Below, piece after piece: positions 16,200-25,279 of a stretch of DNA of 64,000 nt. Under the pieces are notes generated by a model, which did not search any database, was not told the origin of the DNA, and saw only the letters and a list, made by a program, of their open reading frames with translations. Positions within the stretch are counted from its first letter, which is position 1; every line of letters begins with the position of its first letter. Source of the DNA: an uncultured Prevotella sp. (lineage in GTDB: Bacteria > Bacteroidota > Bacteroidia > Bacteroidales > Bacteroidaceae); assembly GCA_900770025.1 (NCBI GenBank), contig CAAGIW010000022.1, positions 1-64,000 on the forward strand. Direction: 5' to 3'. Made by a program: the position numbers and the translations under genes.

Positions 16200-17531
16200 A
16201 TGAAAAAACTTGAATTGACTTTTCTGGCACTGACAGCCTTGTTGTTCTCTGCCACATTCACCGCGTGTTCAAACGACAGTGACCCTGAACCAGATACAAA
16301 TCAGGGACAAAATCAGGGTCAGGACCAGGGACAAGATTCAGAAACATCCACAGACTACCACTTTGACCTGTGGGTGGCATTGGACAAACATGGCGGCATG
16401 GGTCGCGATGTGCAGACCTTGGTGAGAAGCATGGACAACTTAGAGGCAGGACAAGCCCAAATCAACTTTGAGGGAACAGGCACCGAGGTGAACTCAATCC
16501 TCTCTATGGAGACCATCGTGAAAGGCGAGTATTACTATCAGGTACCGGTATCTGCCGACCGTTTCAGCAAATACACCATCAAGGATAACCAAATCAATGT
16601 GGTGAAAGAGCGCAGGTTCCAGACCAACACCTACGCCTGCCGCAAATACACGCACGCATGGCTCAACGACAACACGCTGCTCATCGTCTCGGCCAAAGGC
16701 AACTACAAGTCACTGCAATGGACCAAACTGAACACCGATGACATGAGCATCATCAGCGAAGGAGACCTCGGCATCGAACTCCCCACGCAATATGATGAGA
16801 CCGCAGGAAAAGCCTCTTACTTCACCACATCGGGCATTCTGGTGTATCGACAGGCCGACAACAAACTCTTCTACTTCTATCACGGCAAGAACAAGGTATC
16901 GGGTACAGAGAAGATACCCGTCACCCCCATGCACATCGCCGTTATCAACCCAAGCACCATGGCAGTGGAAAAAGACACGCCCTGCGGCATCTATGGAATG
17001 CAGACCGTGGGCACCGCCTACGGAGAACTGTTGCAGAAGAGCACTTTCATATCCGACAACAACGACCTGTATATCACCTGCTTCGCCACGGAAGACAGTG
17101 GAGAGAAGAGTTATCTGATGAAGATTCCCGCAGGAGCCACAGACTTTGACTACAACTACAATGGTTTCCCCGTGGGCGGCAAACTGCTGGCCGTGGAGTA
17201 TCTGGGCGGCAACAAGATGGTGGCATACGCACGCAACGACGCCATGGGCACGGGCATCGATGACTTCAGCCACTACTACATCGTTATCGACATATCCACA
17301 ACAGAATACACACGGCTGAGCTACAACGGCAGTGCCTTGGGATATAGCAGCGGACGCTTCTCATCCAGAATGGCACAGGCCGACGGCAAAGCATTCATCG
17401 GTATTGACGAAGAGAACAAAAATCCGCAAATCTATATCTATGACTCAAAGACCGGTGAGACCGTCAAGGGAGCCGAGATGGCAACAGGCTATTACTTTGA
17501 ACAAATCAGAGTGGTTAAGAACACAAAATAG
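16200..17531 (+). CDS. DUF4374-type surface lipoprotein, probable cobalamin-capture partner
   Basis: Lipoprotein of 443 aa. The signal (MKKLELTFLALTALLF...) ends in lipobox TAC-S near residue 24. It is followed by SNDSDPEPD, an acidic stretch like the Bacteroidetes surface-export signal, and a Gln-Gly-Asp-rich linker. The mature part is a run of beta-blade-like repeats (YDETAGKASYFTTSGILVYR, GKAFIGIDEENKNPQIYIYD) and fits DUF4374, recalled as a propeller-like family. It sits 16 bp after btuB, the place taken by BtuG, the propeller lipoprotein that hands B12 to BtuB in Bacteroides. The role is inferred from position and fold only; it is not visibly a BtuG orthologue. Confidence 0.75.
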   Translation: MKKLELTFLALTALLFSATFTACSNDSDPEPDTNQGQNQGQDQGQDSETSTDYHFDLWVALDKHGGMGRDVQTLVRSMDNLEAGQAQINFEGTGTEVNSILSMETIVKGEYYYQVPVSADRFSKYTIKDNQINVVKERRFQTNTYACRKYTHAWLNDNTLLIVSAKGNYKSLQWTKLNTDDMSIISEGDLGIELPTQYDETAGKASYFTTSGILVYRQADNKLFYFYHGKNKVSGTEKIPVTPMHIAVINPSTMAVEKDTPCGIYGMQTVGTAYGELLQKSTFISDNNDLYITCFATEDSGEKSYLMKIPAGATDFDYNYNGFPVGGKLLAVEYLGGNKMVAYARNDAMGTGIDDFSHYYIVIDISTTEYTRLSYNGSALGYSSGRFSSRMAQADGKAFIGIDEENKNPQIYIYDSKTGETVKGAEMATGYYFEQIRVVKNTK

Positions 17532-17551
17532 AATTATCTTTCTCACTTTTC

Positions 17552-17589
17552 GGGGACATGCTGGATTGGCGATAATTTGGCATGTCCCC
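17552..17589 (+). terminator. Inverted repeat after the uptake pair, possible terminator
   Basis: GGGGACATGC (17552-17561) pairs perfectly with GCATGTCCCC (17580-17589) across 18 nt. It lies 21 nt past the lipoprotein stop. No T-run follows, so termination is uncertain; it may act as an mRNA 3' end or processing site. Confidence 0.5.
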
Positions 17590-17661
17590 TCAGATGTTTA
17601 ATCCCACTGAAGAGGAAACAAAGTACAAAACCAATGCGGCGTGAAAGAGAGATGAAAAAAA

Positions 17662-17692
17662 TTGGCTGTTCAGCAAATTATGAGTAACTTTG
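17662..17692 (+). promoter_or_regulatory. Internal promoter before btuF
   Basis: TTGG (17662-17665), 19-nt spacer, TAACTTTG (17685-17692), 45 nt upstream of the btuF ATG. No riboswitch lies between this element and btuF. Confidence 0.6.
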
Positions 17693-17737
17693 GGCTCTGA
17701 TACGCCGACAATAACAATCAAGACAAAAACTCGACCG

Positions 17738-18883
17738 ATGAAGATTTCAAGAATCCTATACCTCATCATGATGGTTTGCCTTGCCTCGTGCGGAAACAAG
17801 CGCAACAACGCCACCGCCAACGGAGCTGTGCGCACACTGGGCGACACCATCCATACAATAGCTCCCAAGTACGCCAAAGGATTTGAGGTGAAATACACGG
17901 AGAGCGGCATGGTGCTGTTAGACATACACGATCCGGAAAACAACGAGAAGGAGTCGTTCCACTACGCCCTGTGCCCTGCATCGCACACAGCCGAGGTGCC
18001 ACAGGGATATACCCGCATCAACATCCCCGTGAAAAGCGTTGTCTGCATGACTTCGCTGCAGTTGTCCAACTTCATCAAACTCGGTGCCACCAACCGTGTG
18101 GTGGGCATCACCAACACACGCCACCTGCACAACGCCACCATCAACCAGCAACTGAAGGAGGGAAAGACACACAAGATAGGCATAGAGGGCAATTTTGACA
18201 ATGAAGTAATCATGTCGCTCAATCCAGAGCTTATTCTCATCTCGCCTTTCAAGCGAGGCGGCTACGATGCCATCAGAAACACCGGCGTGACCCTGATGCC
18301 TCATCTTGGCTACAAGGAACTGACGCCCTTGGGACAAGCGGAATGGATCAAGGTGATGGGACTGCTCATCGGTGAAGAAGCCAGCGCCAACAAGATTTAT
18401 GCAGGTATTGAGAAAAGATACAACGAACTGAAAGCCATGGTTGACACTGTGACGGTGCGCCCCACCGTGTTCAGCGGAGAGATGCGCAGTGGCAACTGGT
18501 ATGCCGTGGGTGGAAAGAGTTTTCTTGCACAGATGTTCAGGGATGCCGGTGCCGAATATTTTCTGAAAGACAACACAGAATCAGGAGGAGTGACATTAGA
18601 TTACGAGACCGTGTATTCTCAGGCTGTGCACGCACGCTATTGGCGCATTGTGAATAGTTATGCAGGCGAGTTTGACTACAATATTCTGGAAGCACAGGAC
18701 AAGCGCTACACCGACTTCGACGCATGGAAAAACCACGGCGTGATATACTGCAATATGAAGCAGGTGCCTTTCTACGAATCCATGCCAGTGGAACCCGAAG
18801 TGATACTCGCCGACCTGATTCATGTGTTCCATCCGGAGATTCTTCCACAACACAAGCCCATCTACTACCGCTTGCTGAAATGA
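17738..18883 (+). CDS. btuF: Cobalamin ABC transporter substrate-binding lipoprotein (BtuF-like)
   Basis: Periplasmic binding component of 381 aa that passes cobalamin from BtuB to the BtuCD importer. The start MKISRILYLIMMVCLASC gives a lipoprotein signal (Cys near 18); a longer in-frame reading from 17690 would bury this signal and overlap the promoter. The body has the helical-backbone class III binding-protein pattern: VVCMTSLQLSNFIKLGATNRVVGIT, EVIMSLNPELILISPF, and a second lobe with YAVGGKSFLAQMFRDAGAEYF. The residues after Cys (GNKRNN) are basic rather than acidic, so it should stay periplasmic, unlike the preceding surface lipoprotein. Its last 4 bases overlap btuC. Confidence 0.88.
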   Translation: MKISRILYLIMMVCLASCGNKRNNATANGAVRTLGDTIHTIAPKYAKGFEVKYTESGMVLLDIHDPENNEKESFHYALCPASHTAEVPQGYTRINIPVKSVVCMTSLQLSNFIKLGATNRVVGITNTRHLHNATINQQLKEGKTHKIGIEGNFDNEVIMSLNPELILISPFKRGGYDAIRNTGVTLMPHLGYKELTPLGQAEWIKVMGLLIGEEASANKIYAGIEKRYNELKAMVDTVTVRPTVFSGEMRSGNWYAVGGKSFLAQMFRDAGAEYFLKDNTESGGVTLDYETVYSQAVHARYWRIVNSYAGEFDYNILEAQDKRYTDFDAWKNHGVIYCNMKQVPFYESMPVEPEVILADLIHVFHPEILPQHKPIYYRLLK

Positions 18884-19914
18884 AAGGGCGCACTACTTCC
18901 ATACTGACAATGCTGCTGGCTCTGTGTGTGCTGTTGCTCTTTGCACTCAATCTGGTGCTGGGGTCTATAGACATTCCCTTACGGTCGGTATTCAACATCA
19001 TCACAGGTTCCGAACAGGAAAGCATCATCTGGCACAATATCCTGCTGAAGTCACGTCTGCCTCAGGCACTCACCTCGATAGCAGCAGGTGCCGGTTTGGC
19101 TGTGAGCGGTCTGATGATGCAGACGGTATTCCGCAATCCGTTAGCAGGTCCTTCCGTATTAGGAATTAGTTCGGGTGCCAGTTTAGGAGTAGCCTTCGTC
19201 ATCCTGCTCTCCGGGAGCATCGGAGGGGTGGCGTTGAGCAAATTAGGAATCATAGGCGAGATTACAGTAACACTCTCGGCTATCTGCGGTTCATTGCTGG
19301 TGATGGCTCTCATTGCCTATGTATCGCTCAAGATCAAGGGCACCGTGTCACTTCTCATCATGGGAGTCATGATTGGCTACATAGCCACTGCAGTCATCGG
19401 CGTTCTCAAATTCTTCAGCAGTGAAGAGGATATACGTGCATACGTGATATGGGGGCTGGGCAGTTTTTCCCGTGTATCGGGCAACCAGACCTATGTCTTT
19501 GTCATGCTGATGGTGCTGACAACACCTTTTACCTGTCTGCTGTCAAAAACGCTCAACCTGCTTTTGTTAGGCGACTCCTACGCACGCAACCTGGGACTCA
19601 ACATCAAGCGAGCACGACTCTTGGTCATCACCTACGCAGGTGTGCTGGTTGCCATTGTCACCGCCTACTGTGGTCCCATCGTATTTCTGGGCTTAGCGGT
19701 GCCCCATATCTGCCGCGGCCTGTACCACACCTCCAACCACAGCATCCTCATTCCCGCATCGCTGCTCACCGGAGCCGCATTAGCATTGGCCTGCAACATC
19801 ATAGCCCGTATGCCTGGCTTTGAGGGAGCACTGCCGGTCAATTCTGTCACGGCCTTGGTAGGAGCCCCCGTGGTAATCTGGGTATTGTTCAACAAAAGAA
19901 AGGCTGCAATATGA
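18880..19914 (+). CDS. btuC: Cobalamin ABC transporter permease (FecCD family)
   Basis: Inner-membrane permease of 344 aa with about ten hydrophobic helices and the FecCD/BtuC hallmarks: LRLPQALTSIAAGAGLAVSG-type entry (here SRLPQALTSIAAGAGLAVSG), NPLAGPSVLGISSGASLG near 87-104, the Gly-rich ATPase-contact region GDSYARNLGLNIKRAR, and CGPIVFLGLAVPHICR near the end. The ATG at 18880 overlaps the btuF stop (ATGA) and is preferred to an upstream in-frame ATG inside btuF. The btuD gene starts within its last 4 bases, so the three transport genes are translationally linked. Confidence 0.94.
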   Translation: MKGRTTSILTMLLALCVLLLFALNLVLGSIDIPLRSVFNIITGSEQESIIWHNILLKSRLPQALTSIAAGAGLAVSGLMMQTVFRNPLAGPSVLGISSGASLGVAFVILLSGSIGGVALSKLGIIGEITVTLSAICGSLLVMALIAYVSLKIKGTVSLLIMGVMIGYIATAVIGVLKFFSSEEDIRAYVIWGLGSFSRVSGNQTYVFVMLMVLTTPFTCLLSKTLNLLLLGDSYARNLGLNIKRARLLVITYAGVLVAIVTAYCGPIVFLGLAVPHICRGLYHTSNHSILIPASLLTGAALALACNIIARMPGFEGALPVNSVTALVGAPVVIWVLFNKRKAAI

Positions 19915-20906
19915 GTGAAAACACGAGCATACGTGTGCACAACCTGACCACAGGCTACCGCACCAAGCACCGAGACACCGTGGTGACAAGAGGTATCAAT
20001 GCCTCACTCCACAAAGGCAGGCTCACCTGTCTGTTGGGTCCCAACGGTGCAGGAAAGTCCACTTTGCTGAGAACGCTGTGCGCCTTTCAGCCTCCCATCA
20101 TGGGTGACATCATCGTGGAAGGAAAGTCTCTGAAAGACTATACCGAGCGGGAATTGTCCAAGGTCATCAGCATCGTACTTACCGACAGACTGCATCTCAA
20201 CGACATGACCATGGAGGAACTGGTGGGCATGGGGCGCAGTCCTTACACTGGTTTTTGGGGAAGACTGTCAGCAGAAGACCATCACATCATCGACGAAGTG
20301 ATTGCACTGGTAGGAATAGAACACCTGCGCGGACGACTGATGCAAACACTGAGCGATGGCGAACGACAGAAGGTAATGATTGCCAAGGCCTTGGCACAAG
20401 AGACACCCATCATCTTTTTAGACGAGCCAACCGCCTTTCTCGACTATCCCAGCAAGGTAGAAATCATGCAACTGCTGCAACGGTTGTCACGCAAGAAGAA
20501 CAAGACCATCTTCCTATCTACACACGATCTGGAACTGGCATTGCAGATAGCCGACAACATCTGGCTAATGAATAAAGAGAAAGGACTGCGTGTGGGCAAT
20601 CCGGAAGACCTGTCGCTATCGGGCGACATGAGCAGTTTCTTTGAACATGAAGGTGTGGTGTTCGACCATGATTTGGGACTGTTTAGAATAGAGAACATAC
20701 TGCGTCACCCCGCTCATGTGAGCGGAAGCGGCAGACGATACAACATGGTGAGAAAGGCACTGGAACGCAACGGCTATTTTCTAACAACAGACGCCACATG
20801 CGACCTCTGCATCGAAGTACGTGAAGACGTCTTTGTCATTGGCCATGCCACAGTGCACAGCATTGAAGAACTGCTGAATGAGCTGAACGAACAACAGAAA
20901 AAATGA
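19911..20906 (+). CDS. btuD: Cobalamin ABC transporter ATP-binding protein
   Basis: Cytosolic ATPase of 331 aa that powers BtuC. Walker A is GPNGAGKST near 44-52, Q-loop region VLTDRLHLNDMTMEELVGMG, signature LSDGE near 147, Walker B PIIFLDEPTAFLDYPSK and switch His in FLSTHDLELAL. After about residue 215 there is a C-terminal extension of roughly 110 aa (from EDLSLSGDMSSFF to the end), longer than a minimal BtuD; it includes NMVRKALERNGYFL and is of unknown role. The gene overlaps btuC by 4 bases and is followed 17 bp later by the first corrin-ring gene. Confidence 0.93.
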   Translation: MSENTSIRVHNLTTGYRTKHRDTVVTRGINASLHKGRLTCLLGPNGAGKSTLLRTLCAFQPPIMGDIIVEGKSLKDYTERELSKVISIVLTDRLHLNDMTMEELVGMGRSPYTGFWGRLSAEDHHIIDEVIALVGIEHLRGRLMQTLSDGERQKVMIAKALAQETPIIFLDEPTAFLDYPSKVEIMQLLQRLSRKKNKTIFLSTHDLELALQIADNIWLMNKEKGLRVGNPEDLSLSGDMSSFFEHEGVVFDHDLGLFRIENILRHPAHVSGSGRRYNMVRKALERNGYFLTTDATCDLCIEVREDVFVIGHATVHSIEELLNELNEQQKK

Positions 20907-20923
20907 CATAACATTCTATCACA

Positions 20924-22327
20924 ATGAAAGAAATCACAATAGTGGGCATCGGCCCCGGCATATCCCACGACATCACGCTCGATGCCGTAGAAGCGTTGCA
21001 GCACTGCGATGCTGTGGTGGGCTACAGCCTGTATCTGCCCTTTGTACGCCAATATCTGCGCAAAGATGTAGAGACTGTGTGCAGCGGTATGAAACAGGAG
21101 ATGGCACGTGTGGAACAAGCCTTTGAACTGGCAGAGAACGGTAAAAGCGTATGCCTCATCAGTTCCGGAGATGCTGGCATTTACGGAATGGCACCACTCG
21201 CCTATGAGATGAAGAAAGAGCGCAAGAGCAATGTGGAACTGAGAGTCATCCCCGGCATCAGTGCCTTCCAGAAAGCAGCAGCCCTATTAGGTTCTCCTGT
21301 GAGCCATGATTTCTGTGTCATCTCCTTGAGCGACCTCCTCACACCGTGGGAAAAGATAGAGCGACGCATCAAGGCTGCCGCCTACAGTGATTTTGTCACT
21401 GCAATATACAATCCCCGTAGCGTGAACCGCTATTGGCAACTGTACCGGCTCAAGGAACTGTTTCTGCAATGCAGGGAGGCAAATACACCGGTGGGCATAG
21501 TGAGACAGGCAGGACGTGAAGGACAACAGGTGAGCATCACCACCTTAGAAGAACTGAATCCGCAGGAGATAGACATGCTCACCATTCTCCTCATAGGCAA
21601 TAGCCAGACCTACCAATGGAACAACCACATCATCACTCCGCGAGGATATTACAACCAGGAAGAAGAAAGTGAGGCGAAGTGCATGGGACAAGCCATCATG
21701 ATGGAAAGTTTTGCCACCATTGCCAAGGAACTGAAGCACCCCGACATTCCCCTCGACAGGAAATGGGCACTGCTTCATGCCATCCACACCACCGCAGACT
21801 TTGACATGGAAAACATAGTTTGGGTAGATAACGGTGCATTGGAGAAAATATACCATGCACTGAGCAACGGCACGGTGAGAACCATCATTACTGATGTAAC
21901 CATGGCCGCCTCGGGCATACGCAAAGGTGCGCTGCAACGGTTGGGTATAGAAGTGATGTGCTATCTCAACGAGCCAGACATTGCAGACTATGCCAAGCAG
22001 CACGGCATAACCCGCAGTCAGGCAGGCATACGCAGGGCTGTGGAACAACATCCTGATGCTCTCTTCGTATTTGGCAACGCCCCCACAGCCTTGATGGAAC
22101 TATGCGCACTCATCAAACGGGGCAAGGCACATCCCTGTGGTGTGATTGCTGCCCCAGTAGGGTTCGTACATGTTTGCGAGAGCAAGCACATGATAAAGCC
22201 TTTTACCCAAATCCCAAAGATAATCGTTGAGGGACGCAAGGGAGGAAGCAACCTGGCTGCCACACTGACCAACGCAGTGCTGTGCTGGCCCGACGCAATG
22301 CAACTAAAACCCGGCAGAGATGTGTAA
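20924..22327 (+). CDS. cobJ: Fusion: precorrin-3B C17-methyltransferase / precorrin-8X methylmutase
   Basis: Two corrin enzymes in one 467-aa chain. Residues 1 to about 240 are a SAM-dependent tetrapyrrole methylase of the CobJ/CbiH type (IVGIGPGISHDITLDAVEAL at the start, ISSGDAGIYGMAPL, and VTAIYNPRSVNRYWQLYRLKEL). Residues about 255-467 are CbiC/CobH, which moves a methyl group from C11 to C12: MESFATIAKEL, the catalytic-His region LLHAIHTTADFD, DVTMAASGIRKGAL, NAPTALMELC and APVGFVHVCESKHM. Both halves look complete. The gene overlaps the next (cobL) by 8 bases. Confidence 0.93.
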   Translation: MKEITIVGIGPGISHDITLDAVEALQHCDAVVGYSLYLPFVRQYLRKDVETVCSGMKQEMARVEQAFELAENGKSVCLISSGDAGIYGMAPLAYEMKKERKSNVELRVIPGISAFQKAAALLGSPVSHDFCVISLSDLLTPWEKIERRIKAAAYSDFVTAIYNPRSVNRYWQLYRLKELFLQCREANTPVGIVRQAGREGQQVSITTLEELNPQEIDMLTILLIGNSQTYQWNNHIITPRGYYNQEEESEAKCMGQAIMMESFATIAKELKHPDIPLDRKWALLHAIHTTADFDMENIVWVDNGALEKIYHALSNGTVRTIITDVTMAASGIRKGALQRLGIEVMCYLNEPDIADYAKQHGITRSQAGIRRAVEQHPDALFVFGNAPTALMELCALIKRGKAHPCGVIAAPVGFVHVCESKHMIKPFTQIPKIIVEGRKGGSNLAATLTNAVLCWPDAMQLKPGRDV

Positions 22328-23507
22328 GCCCAAGTTCATTGTCATAGGCATATCCGACAGTCATTCTCAGAGTTTCACGCCAGAGGTACAGCAGGTCATT
22401 GCACAAGGGAAAACATTCTCTGGTGGCAAGCGACATCATGAAATCGTGCGCCGATACCTGCCAAACAATAGTTGTTGGATAGATATAACCATACCGCTGA
22501 ATGAGGTCTATGCACAGTATTCAGATTTTCAAGAGATTATTGTCTTTGCCTCTGGCGACCCACTTTTCTATGGATTTGCCACCACGCTGATGCGCCAGTT
22601 TCCAACATCAGATATAAAGGTTTATCCCACCTTCAACTCCCTGCAGGCACTGGCACACAAGGCCTGTCTGCCCTATCATGATATGTGTGCCGTGTCATTG
22701 ACTGGTCGGTCATGGAAGAGCTTTGATGCTGCGCTCATCGAAGGCAAACCGTTGATAGGCATCCTTACAGACAAGACCAAGACACCGGATGCCATCGCCC
22801 GAAGGATGCTGCAATACGGATATACGGGATACCGCATGACCGTGGGAGAACGGTTGGGCAACGAAACAGATGAGCGGGTGAGCAACTGGAATTTGGAAGA
22901 GGCTTCACATACATCTTTCGGACTGCCTAACTGTCTGCTGCTGGAACGCACAGAGGCACGCAAAAGACTGTATGGCATTCCTGAATCCGAGTTCCATCAT
23001 CTTCAAGGACGTCACAACATGATTACCAAAATGCCAATAAGACTGCTTGCCCTGCAGATGCTGGATATCACCAACAGAACTTCATTTTGGGACATAGGTT
23101 TCTGCACGGGTTCTGTATCTATCGAGGCCCGACTACTTTGTCCCACCTGCGATATCACAGCATTTGAGACAAGACAGGAATCAGAACAGCTAATCCAAAA
23201 GAACAGCGAGAAATTCGGAGCCCCATCCATCAACTACGTAATAGGCGATTTCATGGAAGCCGATCTCTCCTGCCATCCAGCCCCCGACTGTGTGTTCATC
23301 GGCGGTCACGGGGGAAGACTCATGAATATGCTGAAGAGGATTGACAGTGTGCTGCTGCCCGAAGGTGTCATTGTATTCAACTCTGTGAGCGATGAATCAT
23401 GCCACCTTTTCAGGGAAGGAATCAAGCATATAGGGAAGAACATCACCGCATCACATCGGATGGTTTTGGACGAACACCATCCCATAACAGTAATGAAAGC
23501 AGAATGA
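22320..23507 (+). CDS. cobL: Precorrin-6Y C5,15-methyltransferase (decarboxylating)
   Basis: Bifunctional 395-aa CbiE-CbiT (CobL) protein that methylates C5 and C15 and removes the C12 acetate carboxyl. The N-terminal CbiE-type methylase (about 1-205) shows FASGDPLFYGFATTL. The C-terminal CbiT domain (about 233-395) begins MITKMPIRLLALQMLD, has the SAM loop WDIGFCTGSVSIEA, and later PDCVFIGGHGGRLMNML. The start overlaps the end of the cobJ-cbiC gene by 8 bases, and the stop overlaps the next ATG by 4, as across most of this operon. Confidence 0.93.
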   Translation: MCKPKFIVIGISDSHSQSFTPEVQQVIAQGKTFSGGKRHHEIVRRYLPNNSCWIDITIPLNEVYAQYSDFQEIIVFASGDPLFYGFATTLMRQFPTSDIKVYPTFNSLQALAHKACLPYHDMCAVSLTGRSWKSFDAALIEGKPLIGILTDKTKTPDAIARRMLQYGYTGYRMTVGERLGNETDERVSNWNLEEASHTSFGLPNCLLLERTEARKRLYGIPESEFHHLQGRHNMITKMPIRLLALQMLDITNRTSFWDIGFCTGSVSIEARLLCPTCDITAFETRQESEQLIQKNSEKFGAPSINYVIGDFMEADLSCHPAPDCVFIGGHGGRLMNMLKRIDSVLLPEGVIVFNSVSDESCHLFREGIKHIGKNITASHRMVLDEHHPITVMKAE

Positions 23508-25279
23508 AAAAGACCATCATCATCCATGTCAACGATACCGGCTACACCCTCGCCAAGACAATAGGAAGAGAGTTAACCGACTGTGAGATTGTGAGAAATA
23601 GTCATGTGGACCCCACCCTTATCGCCTCCTGCAGACAAATCATCTTCATCGGTGCGCTGGGTATCTGCGTCAGAAGTGTGGCTGCACACCTCACCGACAA
23701 GTACCACGACCCCGCAGTGGTATGTGTTGACTCGGCAGGAAGATATGCCATTTCAGTGGTATCAGGCCATGTAGGGGGCGCCAACGAACTATGTGAGACA
23801 GTGGCACATATCATTGGTGCCCAGCCTGTAATTACCACCCAGAGTGATAACATGGGACTGTGGAGCCTTGACACCATGGGAAGAAAATATGGTTGGACCT
23901 CCGAAGTGACAAAGACACAGATGAATCAGGCCATCTTTGCATTGGTCAACGGCAAGAAAGTGGCATTACTGCTGGACATCAGAGACAGAGGAACGGATGA
24001 ACTGCTGCGCACCAAGCCTGAGAATGTGACAATCATCAACAGGATAGAACAGGCACAACAGCACGACCTGCTGATAGCCGTCACTCCCTATATCTATCAA
24101 ACGGGAATACCAGCACTGTTTTTCCGTCCGAAGGTACTCAGCATGGGCATTGGTTGCCGCAGGCAGTGTGACACGACGGGCATTGCTGAACACATCGAGC
24201 ACCAGTTAGAAGAAAACCGCATCCATCCCTCATCCATAGCAAGGATAGCCACCATCGACCTGAAAAAGGACGAGCCCCTGCTCGGCATACTGAAAGAGAA
24301 ATGGAAACTGGACCATGTGGAGGTGTATCAGGCTGAAGAATTGTCAAACATAGAAGTAAGGAACCCATCTGAAAAGGTGCATCAGGTGACCGGCGTATGG
24401 GGCGTAGCAGAGAGTTGTGCCATCCATGCGGCAGACAACGGGACACTGATATTGGAAAAGCAGAAAGGAGAGGTGGTGCAGGGCAACCATTTCACCTTTG
24501 CCGTTGCTATCTCGTCCATACACCGCCGACAGGGGCATATAGAGATTGTTGGAGCCGGGCCTGGCGATCCCGAACTGGTGTCTGTACGCGGCAAGAACTT
24601 TCTTTCTTCCGCAGATCTTATCCTCTATGCAGGAAGTCTGGTTCCACGCGAACTCACCCACTATGCAAAGCCGGGTTGTGTGGTACGCAGTTCGGCAAGC
24701 ATGAATTTGGAAGAACAGTTTGCCCTAATGAAGGAATTCTATGATCGAGGACTGCTTGTGGTACGCCTGCACACGGGCGACCCATGTATCTATGGTGCCA
24801 TTCAGGAGCAGATGGCATTCTTCGACCGCTACGGCATGGCTTATCATATCACCCCGGGCATCTCTTCTTTCCAAGCTGCTGCAGCGGCACTGCGCTCACA
24901 GTTCACCATTCCCGAAAAGGTACAGACCATCATCTTGACACGCGGTGAAGGGCGCACTCCCATGCCCGACAGGGAGAAACTGCACAAGTTGGCTGCCTCG
25001 CAGAGCACCATGTGCATATACCTGAGTGCCGCCATCGTGGAAAACGTGCAGGCGGAGTTGTTGCAGGCCTATCCTCCCGAGACACCTGTGGCAGCCTGCT
25101 ACAAACTGACATGGAAAGAAGAGAAGATATACAGGGGACAGTTGAAAGACTTGGCAAAAATCGTGAGAGACAACCATCTCACACTAACCACACTGCTGGT
25201 AGTGGGAGAGGCCATAGACAACAGACGAGGACTGTCGAGACTTTATGACGACAATTTCAAACACATGTTTCGTCCATGA
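23504..25279 (+). CDS. cbiG: Fusion: cobalt-precorrin-5A hydrolase / precorrin-4 C11-methyltransferase
   Basis: Fusion of 591 aa. Residues 1 to about 340 are CbiG, which opens the delta-lactone and releases acetaldehyde, a step specific to the anaerobic (early cobalt) route: FIGALGICVRSVAAHLTDKY, AISVVSGHVGGANELCETV, then the CbiG C-terminal domain from SMGIGCRRQC to WGVAESCAI. Residues 344-591 are CobM/CbiF: IEIVGAGPGDPELVSVRG, LHTGDPCIYGAIQEQM, HITPGISSFQAAAAAL and TRGEGRTPMP. The start is placed at 23504, an ATGA overlap with cobL; the open frame extends further upstream only inside cobL. Both halves look intact. Confidence 0.93.
   Translation: MKKTIIIHVNDTGYTLAKTIGRELTDCEIVRNSHVDPTLIASCRQIIFIGALGICVRSVAAHLTDKYHDPAVVCVDSAGRYAISVVSGHVGGANELCETVAHIIGAQPVITTQSDNMGLWSLDTMGRKYGWTSEVTKTQMNQAIFALVNGKKVALLLDIRDRGTDELLRTKPENVTIINRIEQAQQHDLLIAVTPYIYQTGIPALFFRPKVLSMGIGCRRQCDTTGIAEHIEHQLEENRIHPSSIARIATIDLKKDEPLLGILKEKWKLDHVEVYQAEELSNIEVRNPSEKVHQVTGVWGVAESCAIHAADNGTLILEKQKGEVVQGNHFTFAVAISSIHRRQGHIEIVGAGPGDPELVSVRGKNFLSSADLILYAGSLVPRELTHYAKPGCVVRSSASMNLEEQFALMKEFYDRGLLVVRLHTGDPCIYGAIQEQMAFFDRYGMAYHITPGISSFQAAAAALRSQFTIPEKVQTIILTRGEGRTPMPDREKLHKLAASQSTMCIYLSAAIVENVQAELLQAYPPETPVAACYKLTWKEEKIYRGQLKDLAKIVRDNHLTLTTLLVVGEAIDNRRGLSRLYDDNFKHMFRP

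Noticed and set aside
15038..16261. Long minus-strand frame of 407 codons
   Set aside because: It lies opposite btuB, is rich in Val/His/Gly as expected of a shadow frame, and has no recognisable domain.
14003..17531. SusC/SusD pair
   Set aside because: The receptor lacks the SusC N-terminal extension and the lipoprotein has no SusD helical repeats; the cobalamin riboswitch supports BtuB.
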